Assembly (NCBI GenBank): GCA_022695795.1
Contig: MU404058.1
Span: 620,001-684,000, forward strand
DNA: 64,000 bases
Source: Biscogniauxia marginata
Taxonomy: Eukaryota; Ascomycota; Sordariomycetes; Xylariales; Xylariaceae
Direction: 5' to 3'
Shown here: one piece after another, positions 24,201 to 35,987 of the stretch
How positions within the stretch are numbered: position 1 is the first letter of the stretch
Layout: each line of letters begins with the position of its first letter
Translations under genes and position numbers: made by a program
Notes under the pieces: model-generated
Told to the model about the DNA's origin: nothing
Seen by the model: only the letters and a program-made list of their open reading frames with translations
Database searches by the model: none

Positions 24201-24496
24201 CCTTCTTCTTCTTCTTGTCTCCCTTCCTCGCCCTCTAGGTTCCGCATATCATACATACCCTTCCTCGTGCAGCTGGCCGTACCAAGCCTTGTCTGTTCCC
24301 ATCCTGGCTCCACCAACTTCACCCTCTCCCGAAAGGACCTCCATGCGATGCACCTATTTCCCTTGCGAGACAGATAGCCTGATCCGTCTTCCATACTCAT
24401 CACGCAACGATCGGCAGGTCCAGCTCGCCGGTAGTCGTCTCGAGATATTAGGAGGTATCACCAGCGGCCCTGAATCGACTCTGCCATTAGTAAATC
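21213..24496. other. Long 5' region of the KDM5 gene
   Basis: A 3.3-kb stretch without a supported gene, rich in pyrimidine tracts (about 21655-21700, 22025-22075, 23620-23650), TAGGTACCTACC words (22258, 22687, 23140, 23408) and microsatellites. It probably contains the promoter and a long, possibly spliced, leader of the demethylase gene. A 13-base C run lies at 23861-23873. Confidence 0.5.
22956..23011. repeat. Compound microsatellite with inverted arms
   Basis: A (CT)n tract runs into (GT)n, then a short TCTAT spacer, then (CA)n and (TA)n. The GT and CA arms are complementary, so a single strand could fold into a hairpin with a five-base loop. Confidence 0.8.
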
Positions 24497-27400
24497 ATGG
24501 TTTCTGTCCCCTCCGCTAGCCACAGTGGCAGCGGCGGAGGCATCAGCAGCGCCAATGCCAGCTCGCGAGCTTCTCCTGCAACCAGCACCGTCAACGCTGC
24601 GAATAATGCTTCCTCGTCGACGAGCGGCACCAAGTCCAAACCCCAGGTCAACTCGAATGGCTATCACCCGACGAACCCACAAATCCCACTCAGCTCTATG
24701 CGCAGCGCGCCACTAGACCTCAGATCAGTCGAGCGACGAGGCCAACCGACGGCCAGCCGAGAGCCCGCCAAGCGGAACAGGCCATTTGGTCTACAGGACG
24801 CCCCTACCTACTGCCCGAGCGAGGAGGAATGGAAAGATCCGTTTGAATACGTCCGCAAGATCACCCCTAAGGCGCGTCAGTACGGCATTTGCAAGATTAT
24901 ACCCCCCGATTCGTGGAATCCTGATTTCGCAATCGACACCGAGGTAAGTATCTGGTTGGCGCGTGGCACCTCACAACCAGTCAATTACAAGCAGCCGGCA
25001 GCTAGCGACCAGCCAATCGTCCCCAGCGAGGCCTTCTCTTGCCTGGTAGCTAACTAATGCTTTACGTAGAAATTTCACTTCCGAACCCGAAAGCAAGAAT
25101 TGAATTCGGTAGAAGGCAGTACGTAGTCCACTACATAGTACTCTGCACCTGTCACGACCGTGATTAACCAATCCAACCAGGCACACGCGCGAATCTTAGT
25201 TATCTAGACGCCCTTGCGAAATTCCACAAGCAGCAAGGAACCAACCTCAACCGACTACCCTATGTCGACAAGAAACCCCTCGATCTCTACCGATTGAAGA
25301 AGGCCGTCGAATCTCGCGGCGGATTTGAAAAGGTGTGCAAAACGAAGAAATGGGCAGAGATCGGAAGAGATCTTGGCTACAGCGGCAAGATCATGTCCTC
25401 GTTGTCGACTTCTCTTAAAAACTCGTTTGATCGATGGCTCAACCCGTATGAGAACTACCTCCGCCAAGCGAAGCCCGGTGTCTATCAACAGCTAGAGTAC
25501 GAATATGGCGGACCATTGACTCCCAGCCCGGCACCCAGCCCGATGAAGCGCTCTAGTGTCAACACTCCCTCTAGCCTGAGAGGAGAGTCGCCCACTCGAC
25601 ATGCTACCGATGCGCTCCAAGCAAGCATGAGTACTTCTAAGCAGGAGAGCGATCGTGATATCACTACAGCCGATGTGCCCTCGAGCACACCGCAGCCGAC
25701 ATCCGGAGGGTTTACAGCCATTAACGCGGGAGGCTTTACGGCAATCAACGCTGGATTCACCAGCATAAATCGGCCGACTCCGACGGACCCAAAAGGCTTC
25801 ACCCCACCTCCAAAGCATCAAGGCAGCCCGCTTTCGTCAGCAAAAAACACACCGGATTTCCGACCATCTGGGTTAGGCCCGGCAAACGCGCTGAAACGGC
25901 AGCTTAGTTTCGATAGTCTGGACTCGGCCAAAAAAGATACCAGCACAGACAAAGATGATTCCGAGGGTGGCAGTAGAAGGAGCAAGAGGCTCAAGAAAGG
26001 TACGTCTTTGACCACATCACGCTGCCGTCTTGGTTTGGCATGTTTGAGCACTGCTTCAATTTTGGACCACCTCGCACGATTTCCTTCCCTACCTTCTATT
26101 CTTGCGCCCTTATGATGTTTCATTTCATTTTTATTTTTTTACTTAGTTATATCTGGTTTATCTTTCTTATTGGCACGAGGTGTCCAACATCAGTATCCGG
26201 GTGTTCCTGGACCACACGGCGCACATGCTTCTGGTACGGTGTGCTGTGCGACATTCGATGCAGGGATGCTTATGCACCCAAGTCATGCGGTCTGCCGTGC
26301 AAGTAACCTCTAGGGACGGTCGGATGGTTACTGGGTGTCTCTGCGTTTCTGATTGGCTCGATTGTTTCCGCGGCTAATGCAAGTTGGCGTACAGAAACCG
26401 TCCCGACTGTTGCCGGATCCCATATGTCTCTATTTCGACCTTCGGCTCCCAGAATCCCCCGTGACGAGTCATCAACTTCGGGCGAGGTAAGTGTTTGAAC
26501 ATATAAACCCATCTCAATCCGGCCCGCACGGCAGGCTTTTCAATTAACCATGGCTACAGAAATGTGAAACGTGCGGCAAGGGTGACGAGGCCGGGTTTAT
26601 CGCGGTGTGCGAGTCTTGCGATCACGGTTACCACGGCACGTGTCTAGACCCCCCACTGAAGACAAAGCCGGATGGCGAATGGAATTGTCCACGATGTCTC
26701 GTCGGCGATGGCCAGTTCGGGTTCGAGGAAGGCGGTCTCTACTCGCTCAAACAGTTTCAGGAGAAGGCTGCCGACTTCAAGCAAGGATACTTTGAGAATC
26801 GCTTGCCCTTCGACCCTGTACTAAATTGCGCGAGGCCGGTGACCGAAGACGACGTTGAGCGAGAGTTCTGGAAGCTTGTTGCAAGTATCGAGGAGACGGT
26901 CGAGGTTGAGTATGGTGCTGATATCCACTGCACCACCCATGGTTCCGGGTTCCCAACAGCAGAGCGAAACCCCTGCAACCCTTACTCTACGGACCCTTGG
27001 AACCTGAACGTCATGCCTCTTCACCCTGAAAGTCTATTCCGTCATATCAAGACGGATATCTCGGGCATGACTGTGCCGTGGGTGTATGTGGGGATGATCT
27101 TCTCAACGTTCTGTTGGCACAACGAGGACCATTTTGCCTACTCGATCAATTACCAGCATTTTGGGGCAACGAAGACCTGGTATGGTATACCTGCAGAGGA
27201 TACTGACAAGTTCGAGAATGCCATGAGAGAAGCCGTACCGGAGCTTTTCGAGACGCAACCTGACCTCCTCTTCCAGCTTGTCACGCTCCTTACCCCAGAA
27301 CACCTCAAAAAGGCGGGCGTCAGGGTTTACGCCTTGGACCAGCGCGCTGGCCAGATGGTTATCACGTTCCCCCAAGCTTACCATGCAGGATTCAACCATG

Positions 27401-30400
27401 GCTTCAACTTCAACGAGGCTGTGAACTTTGCGCCATCTGACTGGGAGCCCTATGGTCTTGCCGGTGTTGAGCGGCTACAACAGTTTAGACGACAGCCATG
27501 CTTCTCACACGACGAGCTCTTGTGGACAGCAGCGGAGGGGCCGATAAATGCGCTGACGATACAGACTGCGAAATGGCTTGCGCCGGCGCTGGAGAGGATA
27601 CATAAACGGGAACTAGACCAGCGAGAGGAGTTCATTTCGAAACACCGGGACAGCGACTCTCATTCTTGCATGCTGACTACAGGCTCCTCCTCGTCTTCCA
27701 AAACTTGTTCCATCACTTTTGAGATCCTCGACGATGACGTTCCCGAGGAAGAATACCAATGCGCCTATTGCAAGTCGTTTGCTTACCTATCAAGATTCAA
27801 GTGCCTTCGCTCAGGCAAAGTCCTGTGCCTCTTGCATGCCGGAAATCACGCCTGTTGCGATATGCCCGAACCCCAGCGCTATGCTGGCGAGCATCATATC
27901 CTATGTTATCGGAAGACCAAAGAAGACCTTGATGAGACTTATCAGAAAGTTGATGATAAAGCCAACTTGCCGGAGGCGTGGGAGGGGAAATACGAGAAGA
28001 TACTTGACGAGGAACCTAAACCAGCGCTCAAAACGCTGCGAAATCTTCTCAATGAGGGTGAACGAATACCGTACGACCTCCCCTCCTTACCAACACTAAG
28101 GGACTTTGTTGACCGCTGCAACGAATGGGTCGAAGAGGCGACTAATTATACGGTGCGAAAACAGCAGAATCGTCGCAAGAACGACAAGGTCTGGCAGAGC
28201 GGGCTTCGAAAATCCATCGGTAACTCTTTCCAGGAACAGAAGGAGCGTGACCTGCGCCGAGTCGATAACATCTACCGCTTGATCGACGATGCTGAGCGCA
28301 TAGGCTTCGACTGTCCCGAGATCCAGCAACTGCAGGAACGCGCCAATGCAATCAGAAACTTCCAGAGCAACGCGGAGCAGGCTCTGGAGCACATTCTCGG
28401 CCACAATCAAGAATCCATCGAGGAGCTGATCGAGGAGGGTCGCGCCTTTAACATCGATATACCGGAGCTCGACAAGCTTTCAGAGGTGCTCGAGCAGATG
28501 CGATGGAGCGCGAAGGCGAGAGCCAACCGGATAAATTTTATGACCCTAAGCGATGTACGGGAGATTCTTGAGGAGGGCAATCGGCTAGAGATCCCGCTTT
28601 ACAATGACCATATGAAATGGTACAATGATAAATACCAGGCGGGTGTACAATGGGAGGCCAAGGCAAAGGAGCTCATCAACGCCGAGATCATCCACTACCC
28701 GCAACTTGAAGCCCTGTCGAACCAAGTTCAGGTTAACTCTCTCCCGGTGACGACGGAGACCCTGACTGCCGTCGACCAGATCCTGCACAAACAACGGGAA
28801 GCCCATCGCCAGATCATTGACTTGACTGAGCGCTCCCAAGACCGAGACTATACGAAACGGCCGAAATACACCGAGGTAGCCGAGATGATGAGAAAATTGG
28901 ATGATCTGAACTCCAAGCCGACCGGCACGCTCGACCTCGAGAAGGAACAGAAGCGTCACGAGGACTGGATGCGAAAGGGGAAGAAGCTCTTTGGCAAGAC
29001 AAACGCGCCGCTTCATATCCTCAAGTCACACATGGATTATGTGCTCGACCGCAACCTCGACTGTTTCGACATTACTAGTGATAAGCCTCGTTTACCAGCC
29101 GAGCCTGCTTCTAGAGCGGCCAGCGAAGAGAGGGAGGCCAAGGTGTCGCGAACCTGGGATGACCCAAGTTTCCGGGAAGTGTTTTGTATCTGCCGTCGCA
29201 TCGAGGCTGGCATGATGATCGAATGTGAATTATGTCACGAATGGTATCATGGGAAGTGCCTCAAGATTGCTCGAGGAAAAGTCAAGGAAGACGACAAGTA
29301 CACTTGCCCGATTTGCGACTGGCGCGTCAAGATCCCTCGTGATGCTGCCCGACCTAAACTCGAAGATCTCATGGCTTGGCAGGACGAGATAGCTAATTTG
29401 CCCTTCCAGCCTGAAGAGGAAGAGGTGCTGAGAAAAATCATTGACAACGCACAGGAATTCAGAAATCACATTGCGGCGTTTTGCAACCCAGTCCTCGCGA
29501 CTGCTTCTGAAGCTGACACTCAGCGATTCTACCTTCGCAAGATCGAAGGCGCTGAAATCCTGCTGTCTTTCGAGACGAATTTCTTCCGGCAGGAACTTCA
29601 TAAATGGAGCCCTGTCGCTCCGGAGCCCCCGCCCGTTCTGGATGTTTCTAAAAGTACGAGAAAGCCGCGCCCAACGAAACTGCAGAAAATGCTTGCACAG
29701 TATGGTGTAGACGATCCCGATGATCTCCCTGAGAGTGTGAAGGGTAAGGCCAACAGTCTCAAGCGTAAGGCCATGAATGCCGAGGCAGCAGCCGCCGCAG
29801 CCGCCGCCGCCGCCGCTGCAGCGGCAGCTTCGTCGAGCACCGCACTCATCCCACCGCACACGGCCAGTCCGTCCACGCATTCATTCGGTTCTGGCAACCC
29901 TTTCATGCGCAGCTCACAGCCATCCACCCCGGCATTGCCGGGTGCCTCGCACGCTCATCCGCCTCAAGGTAGTGACTCGACGAGTTCTAGTCGACCAGGC
30001 TCCTCTTTACGCCCCGACCCTATGGACGTCGACGGCGGCTCAGGTCTGCATCCGGACTTCTTCATGTCGAACGGTAGTAACGGCCCGGGTCCCCGTCTCA
30101 CAGCTTCAGACTCATCGTCCCTGTCCCTGGAAGAGCGCCTGCTTCGAGGCCAGGATGACGGCTTGAATCTCATCGCTGCTGACAAGGATAAGGCCCTTGA
30201 GATATTTAGCAAGACCGAGATGGGCCGCCAACGTGCCGAGGAAATTTTTGGTCCGGACGTCTGGGACTCCAGACGTGATGAACCGTTTAGGAATAGGCCC
30301 AACATTGGGCAGGGTCAACAAGATGAGGATAAAGATGTCGACGACAAGATGTTCCTGGATCTGACCAATGTAGAAGATGACGAGGAGGCCAAGAAAGAAC

Positions 30401-30492
30401 GACTGCGGGAGAGAGAACGAATTGGCATTACGGCCGAGAGCTTCGAAGCCGAACGAAACACTATGGATATGGAGGACTCGGACCAAGATTAA
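24497..30492 (+). CDS. KDM5/JARID1-type histone H3K4 demethylase
   Basis: Fe(II)- and 2-oxoglutarate-dependent lysine demethylase of the JARID1 family, nuclear. Exons 24497-24943, 25070-25118, 25181-25999, 26395-26486 and 26560-30492 code 1779 residues. Domains in order: JmjN (about 108-145, [17 protein letters not shown]), ARID (about 170-265, [16 protein letters not shown]), PHD1 (about 471-518, [12 protein letters not shown]), JmjC (about 610-770) with metal ligands in HNEDHFAYS (H-x-E) and the distal histidine in [11 protein letters not shown]5HC2 zinc finger ([11 protein letters not shown]), PLU-1 helical region, PHD2 (about 1344, [18 protein letters not shown]), then an alanine tract of about 16 residues. 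Exon 3 ends in a basic RRSKRLKK. Intron 3 is unusually long (395 nt) and may hold a cassette exon. The start at 24497 gives a Ser-rich N-terminus. Confidence 0.94.
26180..26233 (+). other. Candidate 54-nt cassette exon in KDM5 intron 3
   Basis: Within the 395-nt intron, an acceptor (GGCACGAG, after a pyrimidine-rich run) and a GTACGG donor bracket 54 bases. Inclusion keeps frame (phase 1 on both sides) and adds 18 residues of the type [16 protein letters not shown] with no stop. This is prediction only. Confidence 0.3.
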
Positions 30493-32398
30493 GATTTGCT
30501 GGGATATGGGAAGGGCAATGGCGCGGCGTTTATGTGAAACAGAGTCATGGCATGAAGATGGCGGCATCTCATGGCATGCCTCTAGGGTACAGACAAGGCG
30601 TTGGCGCAACGGACCAGGAAGGCACCTGGGCGTATGGACTCCAATTTCGAGATATTATCCTATTGCAACGGGGATATGTGCGCATGTTGGGATTAGAGCT
30701 ATTGCATTCATCAGATATACACATAACTTGCGGTGGGCTTATTGAGATGAGGAGAGGGCCTATTACCATGTACGATTATACGAAACCGGTTCGGATCACA
30801 GATAATCCTAGCTGCTTAGCGGTCACACGTATTGTATTAGATAGGCGTTGCCCTACGGAGAAAAAAATACCAATGCATGTATTTACCTTATTTTCTACGC
30901 CATGGGCGCACGGCTAGGTGGATTTGATACCTATTCGATTACGTTTATTTTGCTTACTGTGGAATATGTTACAATAATAACGGGTGCGTGAGTCGGAAGG
31001 GCGACGGAGACTCGAAGGAGATCGATCCAGTGAAATAATGAGATCATTATATATCGACGGACTATTTATTGATTAGATAGTGTACTTCTCCATCTAGGTA
31101 GGTAACGTGATCAATTGGTCCTACGAACTACGTACGTACCGTATCACGTAGTTGTACATTTGACTTGGTATATAGGTATGTTGGCAGGTAGGTATGTCGA
31201 TATATCAAGCTATACATGATTCCTCGTTCGTTAAAGTTAGGTAATCTACCTTCGAAGAACTTCTCGTGATAGTTTCCGGTGCTGAAACAGGTGTCAAGGG
31301 GTGTTTGGCTGTCATGAGCCGGCATGTATATAAATAAGGAGTACCTAGGTCCTCCCTCCCGGCCCCAAGATAGTCTCTTCACCCGGGTAAGTTAGGCAGT
31401 CTCACAGCCCCCTGTGTTTCGACAACCTGGTCGGAGGAGGAGGGGGGTATTAGGTGGTCATGGCTCTGTGTAGGCCGGTATTTAATCTCTCTCCTCTATT
31501 TTCTCTCCTCTATATCCTGCTTAGCAACGTCTCGTTTGATATAGCACAGCTATATATTGGCGGTTGTGTCTGGTTCTGTATCATGTCAAGACGTGGGGGC
31601 TGGAGTTGATCAGGACGATTATCTTGTCCCTGGGGCCTTGGTGACCGACCTGCACTGCTGAAAATAATATAGGAAAATGGGAAGGGATTCTGCATAACCT
31701 GGACTCAGTCTTGAATGTACTGGGAATCGCTTTGTCTCGAATCTTGAGGGCTAGAAACAGGCGGAAAGCGATAATATAAAATGATTAATGATCAACCCCC
31801 TTGCCCCCTCCCCCCTCACATTATTGGCGTCTTTGATCGTACTGAAACTGTTTGCTTGACATATTCTCACGGTATCATTTACCGTAGTATCAATTATGAC
31901 GCGTTAATTTATTCGACGAGATTGTTCGAGTGTGTGTATTGGCCGAGCTGGTTTTGGCCCCCGCGTAGAGTCTCCTGGTATAAGCTTGAGGAGGTTGCAC
32001 ACGGGCGTGAGTTGGCTTGACTCAGCCAGTAGAGTGCATTATTCACATCGTACACCTACTCACAAGGCTACTGGCTCCGATGTACAATCGGGTGGGCATT
32101 CTCTATACGAGATAGGACCGACGGGAAGTTGCAGTTTCTGCAATGGCTGGTGCGGAGAGGAAGGTCTTACGAAGACTCGACCCCGCCCAAGAGGACGCGG
32201 ACGCCGTCTAGAGATCTTATTCTATCCACTGCCAGTTATTCTACCATTTATTCCATGTTTTTGTCTTTATTTTCTGTTCGTCGAATAAGCAAGGTATCTT
32301 GATCTCGAGTTGAAGCACTTTAGTCTATCCATTTAGCGACACTGAGCGTCTTCGAGCCATTGAATACTAGGTTAAACCTTCAGGACCATCTGACGAAA
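30493..32398. other. Intergenic region
   Basis: Contains the KDM5 3' end and the promoter of the next gene. AGGTAGGTA words occur near 31096 and 31186. Frames present are short and look like chance. Confidence 0.4.
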
Positions 32399-34670
32399 AT
32401 GGCCGATCAGAATATCCAAGCTCAATGGAGTTTGGATCCGAACTGGGTCTTTTCTATAAGCCAGGAGGTCAGGGAGGCTGCCGACAGAATATCTATCCAC
32501 CCATTAGCCATATTGGCATGCGAATCGTTCGGCAACACCCTTGTTATGAGCCAAAAAGCTACCAGCGAGATAGAAGAATGTGCTGCCAACACCCTCTCCA
32601 GTTAAAATCAATTTCTTCGACGGGGAGATTGGATTTCCCGAAAACGACTGTGCCGTCCAGCTTGGGCGCAGCCAAGCTGGTCTTCGATTCCTAGGCCTCG
32701 CTGCTGCCCTCATTTCCACCACCGGCACCCTCCGAAGTGCCACAACCCTGTCGGTGATGCTTGAAGCTACTTCAAGTAATAGAATTCATCTGCCTACTGC
32801 CGAAAACCTATTGAAGCTGGTGTCGAGTCTCGAAGATAGATGCCGATTCGTGAACTTTTCGGACCTCGTGCACAGCTACGAGCTCAAGATCCACCGAGGG
32901 AATCCCGACCCTAGGTCTTTCCCCAACGACGGCATCTGTGCACCCAGTGAGGACGTGATTAGAACCCTCATGGATCTCTTTCGGGAGCTACAAACCATTG
33001 ATCCCAGTTTATGGTACAAAATCATTGTCAAAACCGACATTTGCGGCCCGTGGGTGGCAGCCTTTGCTCATTGGTGTCTGGGAATATCACCATCGATTTC
33101 CTGGGAGAACGGGAGGCTGCTTATTAACGTTCTACATATCTCATATGTCGATGTCATTGTATCAGACTCCCCTAGACTTGAGATCATCAAGAAAGACTTG
33201 GAGGGCCACTATGAACTGGTACATACAGGCCAAGACCGGATGTGGCATTCGAGCATGGTTGGTTTCGACTGCCTACGCGACCGTATTCTGCACTCGCTTG
33301 GGCCTTTCGACCGCGTAAAGCGTGCAGTGATCGAACAGCTACCACTAGCTGTCCACGTAGTGTGGTCTGACTGGATTTTTCCCTCGGATCCCGACGGGGA
33401 GATGCCCTCTACAAAGCCATTCCCCGAAGCTCATGTTGTTTTGAAAACCCTCTCGGAATTCCTTGGCGTTGATTTTGGTACCTACTTCCCTAAGTTTGCA
33501 AGTGAAAATAAATTCGCAGATGATAGATATGAGCTCTATTGTGGCCCTTATGTAGATTCACTTCTACAGTGGATCAAAGAACCTAATAACCCGTCAAGAG
33601 GCTTATGGCCTCGCTTCGTGGACGACGATTACGGCTCCGGGGGCTGGTTCACGGAAGGTTCGATTCCCTTGGGGGTGAGGCTAAATGAGGTACAGTTGAA
33701 TTTCCTGAAGGAATTTTACGAGCTCCTTAGCCGCCTCTCTGTAATAATTCTCCTTTTGTCTTTGTATGAAGACAGGAGAAACGTAAGGTTCTCTTCAAAG
33801 CTCCGGCCATATCAAATTCTCCATGCGAGGGCTATGGACTTTCTCTCACATAATGCCTGCCGTACTAGCCGGAGTGAACGCAAAACCACCCCGGCCAACG
33901 TTCTTTCAGTACTTCACTCGGCGTTAACCATGGTCGGACGAGACGACAGCGCCAACTTCGAGTCTTGGGTGATGGAATACATCAAGGGCCAAGTATTCTG
34001 GCCTTCGATCTATGACAACCTCGGCTTCAGGCGCCACGGATTCCTTTCTCTGGCTTCTGCTCGCGGCAGTCTGACGTATCAGGGTGCTATACACACGCGC
34101 GTGGAATCTGATATGCCGTTATATCTTGGCAAGAATCTCCGGGTTGAACCCTTTGAGTGTTTGCACATAATTCTGCCACGCAACCTGTCACCAGGGCTTC
34201 GAGTTGTCTGGGATACAACGAGAAGAGGCAATTTCTTGTTCGTCAAGATCTCCCTCTATGACCATGGGGGCCCCATCAACTTTTCACTTAACCCAAATGC
34301 TCTCCTGTTTGGCTTAGCGGAAGTTATCCTTGTCGACTGTCTCCACGATCAACGTCGACCTTATGATCCGGACCCAATGGCTCACCACGCATGGTATTCA
34401 AGGGACCAACGTCTAGATTTTACGCCGCGCGAATTGTACCCCTGTTTTGAGCTGCATAAGTTGAAGGATACATTGTTAACCTTGGACCAATCTATCATAG
34501 ATCTCTATGTCCAAGAACGTCGTCGTAGGATTTTCATCCCCGTCGACAATGAAGATGAACAGTTGCAGTTATTCTGTACGGGCTTCCATATCAGAGCGGT
34601 GGTAAGACGAGACGCATGCTGTGAATGTTCTGCAAATGAAGGAGCTGAGAACATGCTGGTGATTCTATAA
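32399..34670 (+). CDS. Unknown ~756-residue protein, one-base frame change
   Basis: I do not recognise the family. Frame 1 starts MADQNIQAQWSLDPNW and runs to TAA at about 32603; frame +1 continues at once with KINFFDGEIGFPEND and stays open to 34670. Both parts have strong coding character, and a read that skips one T at AGT-T-AAA-ATC joins them. The span is 757 codons plus one extra base. The long part has no signal peptide, no clear membrane span (only a short VIILLLSLY) and no motif I can name; it ends with a cysteine-rich DACCEC segment. Options: one-base insertion (mutation or assembly error), or programmed +1 frameshifting, since the shift falls exactly on a stop codon. No intron fits the junction. 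Confidence 0.65.
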
Positions 34671-35148
34671 AAGTTATCCTGGCTACTTTGTCTGCCCAAA
34701 AGTGATGGACTCCCTCCTTTTCTGAGATGTACTGTGGTATTACCTTGGATGCGTGAGGTGGTCAGGTGAGGACTTCCCTGTATCTAGTGCTTTCGAGAGT
34801 ATCGGTTGCAATCTTCAATTTTCAAGTATACTTTAGGTACTTTCTTATGAAGCCCTCGGCTACCTAGACGTGAATCTTGGAGCCGACTCTAGAAAAACCT
34901 TCCTTTAACTATGATGACACAATGGGACTAGAGATTGTACTTTGAGAAGTACGCGCTGGACTAACAGCAGTATACGGCATGAAGAGAATATCAGCTCTGT
35001 ATTATTGAATATCGATGTATTGGATAAATACATGTTTTTCATCTCAAGATATACACCTCGAAGGGATAAGACAAGGAAGCGAGAGTGCTACAGTTCTGGT
35101 GCCTTGTCAACCTCCTATTACAGGCTCATCTCGTACCACTCGCTCAAT
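34671..35148. other. Intergenic between convergent genes
   Basis: Holds the 3' ends of the unknown protein and of the HNH nuclease gene. Nothing else seen. Confidence 0.4.
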
Positions 35149-35987
35149 CTAGCAGGTGTTAAGCATGCTGGTCAGGGCCGACTTCTCGGCGCTGGTGATG
35201 GTCAGATCGTAGTAAGACTTGACGGCGACCCAGCTCTTGGCGTAGGTGCAGTAGAAGCTCGTTAGCGGCGGCTTCCACGAGTCAGGGCTCTTGTCGCTCT
35301 TCTGCTGGTTGACGTTGTCCGTGACAGCCCATAGCTGCGGGCGCACAAGGTCGTTGGCGAAGGCTTGACGCTGGGCCGTCGTCCACCCGGACGCTCCCGA
35401 CTATTTATTGTATGTGGTTAGTTTACCTCGATACAATGCGGCGTCCAAGCTCATGTGTGAGGGGTGCTCAGGACAGGAACTTACAACCCAGGCGTTCTTC
35501 AGCGGCACCATGTGGTCGATGTCGACATCCGCAGGGGCCGTCCAGGTCGCGCCGTCGTATGGGCTCGTCCAGGATCCCTTGGTGGGATAGCAGTCGGAGC
35601 CCACGGTCACGCCCGTGCCGTCGCGCTTGAGCACGGACTCCCGCGTGCTGCAACCGCCCGACTCGATCCAGTGCGGGAACAAATCCCGGTCATAGGAGCC
35701 ATCGTCGCTGTAAGCCTTCACGGTGAGCGTGGCTAGCTGCGTCTTGGCGCTGGAGGTGGAGGGGATGCCGGTCTGGAAAGCACTCGTTAGAGAATATGGC
35801 GCCAGGGTTGATCGCGGAAAACTGAGTTATCGCGAAGCCGGTCAAATGGCATTGATATGTGAAGCATTATACGAACAGGGCTTGGCTCTGGAGAGCGCTC
35901 CTCAACGGCGTTGGGTTGGGAAGCAGGCGCAGCATTGACTGATACTGCAGCGGAGAGAAACCCGCTGAGGGCGAGGAGGAATCTCAT
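35149..35987 (-). CDS. Secreted HNH-family nuclease (DUF1524 type)
   Basis: Exons 35987-35877, 35772-35485 and 35400-35149 code 216 residues; all introns are phase 0 (donors GTTCGT, GTAAGT). The first 20 residues, MRFLLALSGFLSAAVSVNAA, form a clear signal peptide, followed by a short acidic propeptide-like stretch. The catalytic core is DVDIDHMVPLKNAWV, the DxDH motif of the GmrSD-C/HNH family in which the histidine is the general base. Cysteines flank it (SGGCSTRE, SDCYPTKG), and the C-terminal half has the family's RQAFANDL, PQLWAVTDNVNQQKSDKSP and FYCTYAKSWVAVKSYYDL. Length and layout match fungal secreted members. Predicted to cleave nucleic acid outside the cell; phosphate or nucleotide scavenging is inference. 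Confidence 0.9.

Noticed and set aside
27103..30305. Several minus-strand frames of 100-216 codons inside the KDM5 gene
   Set aside because: Antisense shadows of a confidently identified coding exon.
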